Shown here: piece after piece, positions 6,174-6,359 of the stretch
How positions within the stretch are numbered: the stretch's first letter is position 1
How the letters are laid out: every line of letters starts with the position of its first letter
Assembly (NCBI GenBank): GCA_041480065.1
Contig: JBGOZF010000140.1
Span: forward strand, 1-6,359
DNA length: 6,359 nucleotides
DNA from: Fen-999 sp041480065
GTDB taxonomy: Bacteria; Pseudomonadota; Gammaproteobacteria; Burkholderiales; Rhodocyclaceae
Direction: 5' to 3'
Program-made: the position numbers and the translations under genes
Notes under the pieces: generated by a model
What the model was told of the DNA's origin: nothing
What the model saw: only the letters and a program-made list of their open reading frames with translations
Databases searched by the model: none

Positions 6174-6191
6174 CGCCAAGGACGCAAAGGA
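6174..6191 (+). repeat. Two tandem 9-base units CGC(C/A)AAGGA
   Basis: CGCCAAGGA is followed immediately by CGCAAAGGA, one difference. Similar CGCAAAGGA-like tandem units recur in intergenic DNA of many proteobacteria; that comparison is from memory. Confidence 0.35.
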
Positions 6192-6280
6192 AAACAGGTT
6201 CGTCCGGGGAATCCATGTGTAGTTTTGCATAGAACAGCAGGCCCTTGGCATATTGATGAAGAAGCGTCGCGATGGTCTTC

Positions 6281-6315
6281 ATGGCCGGAAGCGGAAAGGC
6301 GCCGCATCCGGCCAT
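6281..6315. other. Nine-base inverted repeat ATGGCCGGA/TCCGGCCAT
   Basis: Perfect nine-base arms (6281-6289 and 6307-6315) enclose 17 bases. The left arm overlaps by two bases a second dyad, ATGAAGA (6256-6262) with TCTTCAT (6276-6282), so the two stems would exclude each other in RNA. Confidence 0.4.
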
Positions 6316-6359
6316 TCAGGAAGCGTAATCGGGGAGCGGCATCAAGTGTGCGCTGCGCC

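Larger units (their letters stand above)
6112..6359. other. Terminal stretch with no supportable gene
   Basis: Reading frames here are short, lack ribosome binding sites and show no recognised motif. The stretch holds a tandem 9-base repeat and two overlapping dyads listed separately. A plus-strand frame from ATG 6256 stays open to the edge, encoding a very basic, low-complexity start (MKKRRDGLHGRKRKGA), but has no good ribosome binding site; a gene starting here cannot be excluded. Confidence 0.5.

Noticed and set aside
5899..6315. 138-codon minus-strand frame at the right end
   Set aside because: It overlaps the whole DUF3562-type gene, has no recognised motif and its start lies within an inverted repeat without a ribosome binding site.

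Overview
The window looks like a piece of a high-GC betaproteobacterial chromosome. Two proteins end in PEP-CTERM sorting signals, which implies a host with an exosortase and an exopolysaccharide-rich envelope (Rhodocyclales, Zoogloea and Accumulibacter-like bacteria are typical). The taxon is an inference; the sequence contains no marker gene.

Layout. On the minus strand, two secreted phosphoesterases of the PF04185 family lie head to tail and overlap by ATGA: an intact AcpA-like acid phosphatase (2646 to 952), then a second paralogue (955 to beyond the left edge) broken by a -1 type frameshift near 685. A 367-base divergent intergenic region holds a good Pho-box match facing the phosphatases, a repeated CCGATCGGAC element inside a 20-base dyad, and other palindromes. 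On the plus strand, a phytase-like (PF13449) secreted protein with a textbook PEP-CTERM tail (3014 to 4448) carries a frameshift near 3278, probably a small deletion. It is followed by a strong UUCG-loop terminator.

Next comes a scar of about 400 bases: the middle piece of an IS91-type transposase (minus, about 4499-4672) joined directly to the last 77 codons of a glycerophosphodiester phosphodiesterase (plus, about 4668-4901). From about 4900 base composition drops visibly. The remaining part holds a small PEP-CTERM protein of unknown function (5005-5706), a DUF3562-type small protein (5905-6111), and 250 bases with no supportable gene but with short repeats and dyads.

Together the left two thirds read as a phosphate-ester scavenging locus: phosphomonoesterase or phospholipase-type enzymes, a surface-sorted phytase-like protein and a remnant of a glycerophosphodiesterase, plausibly under PhoB control. 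Four of its coding units are broken or truncated. Either the locus is decaying around one surviving phosphatase, or the sequence contains indel errors. The two frameshifts need checking against reads; the transposase/GDPD truncation does not look like a base-calling artefact.
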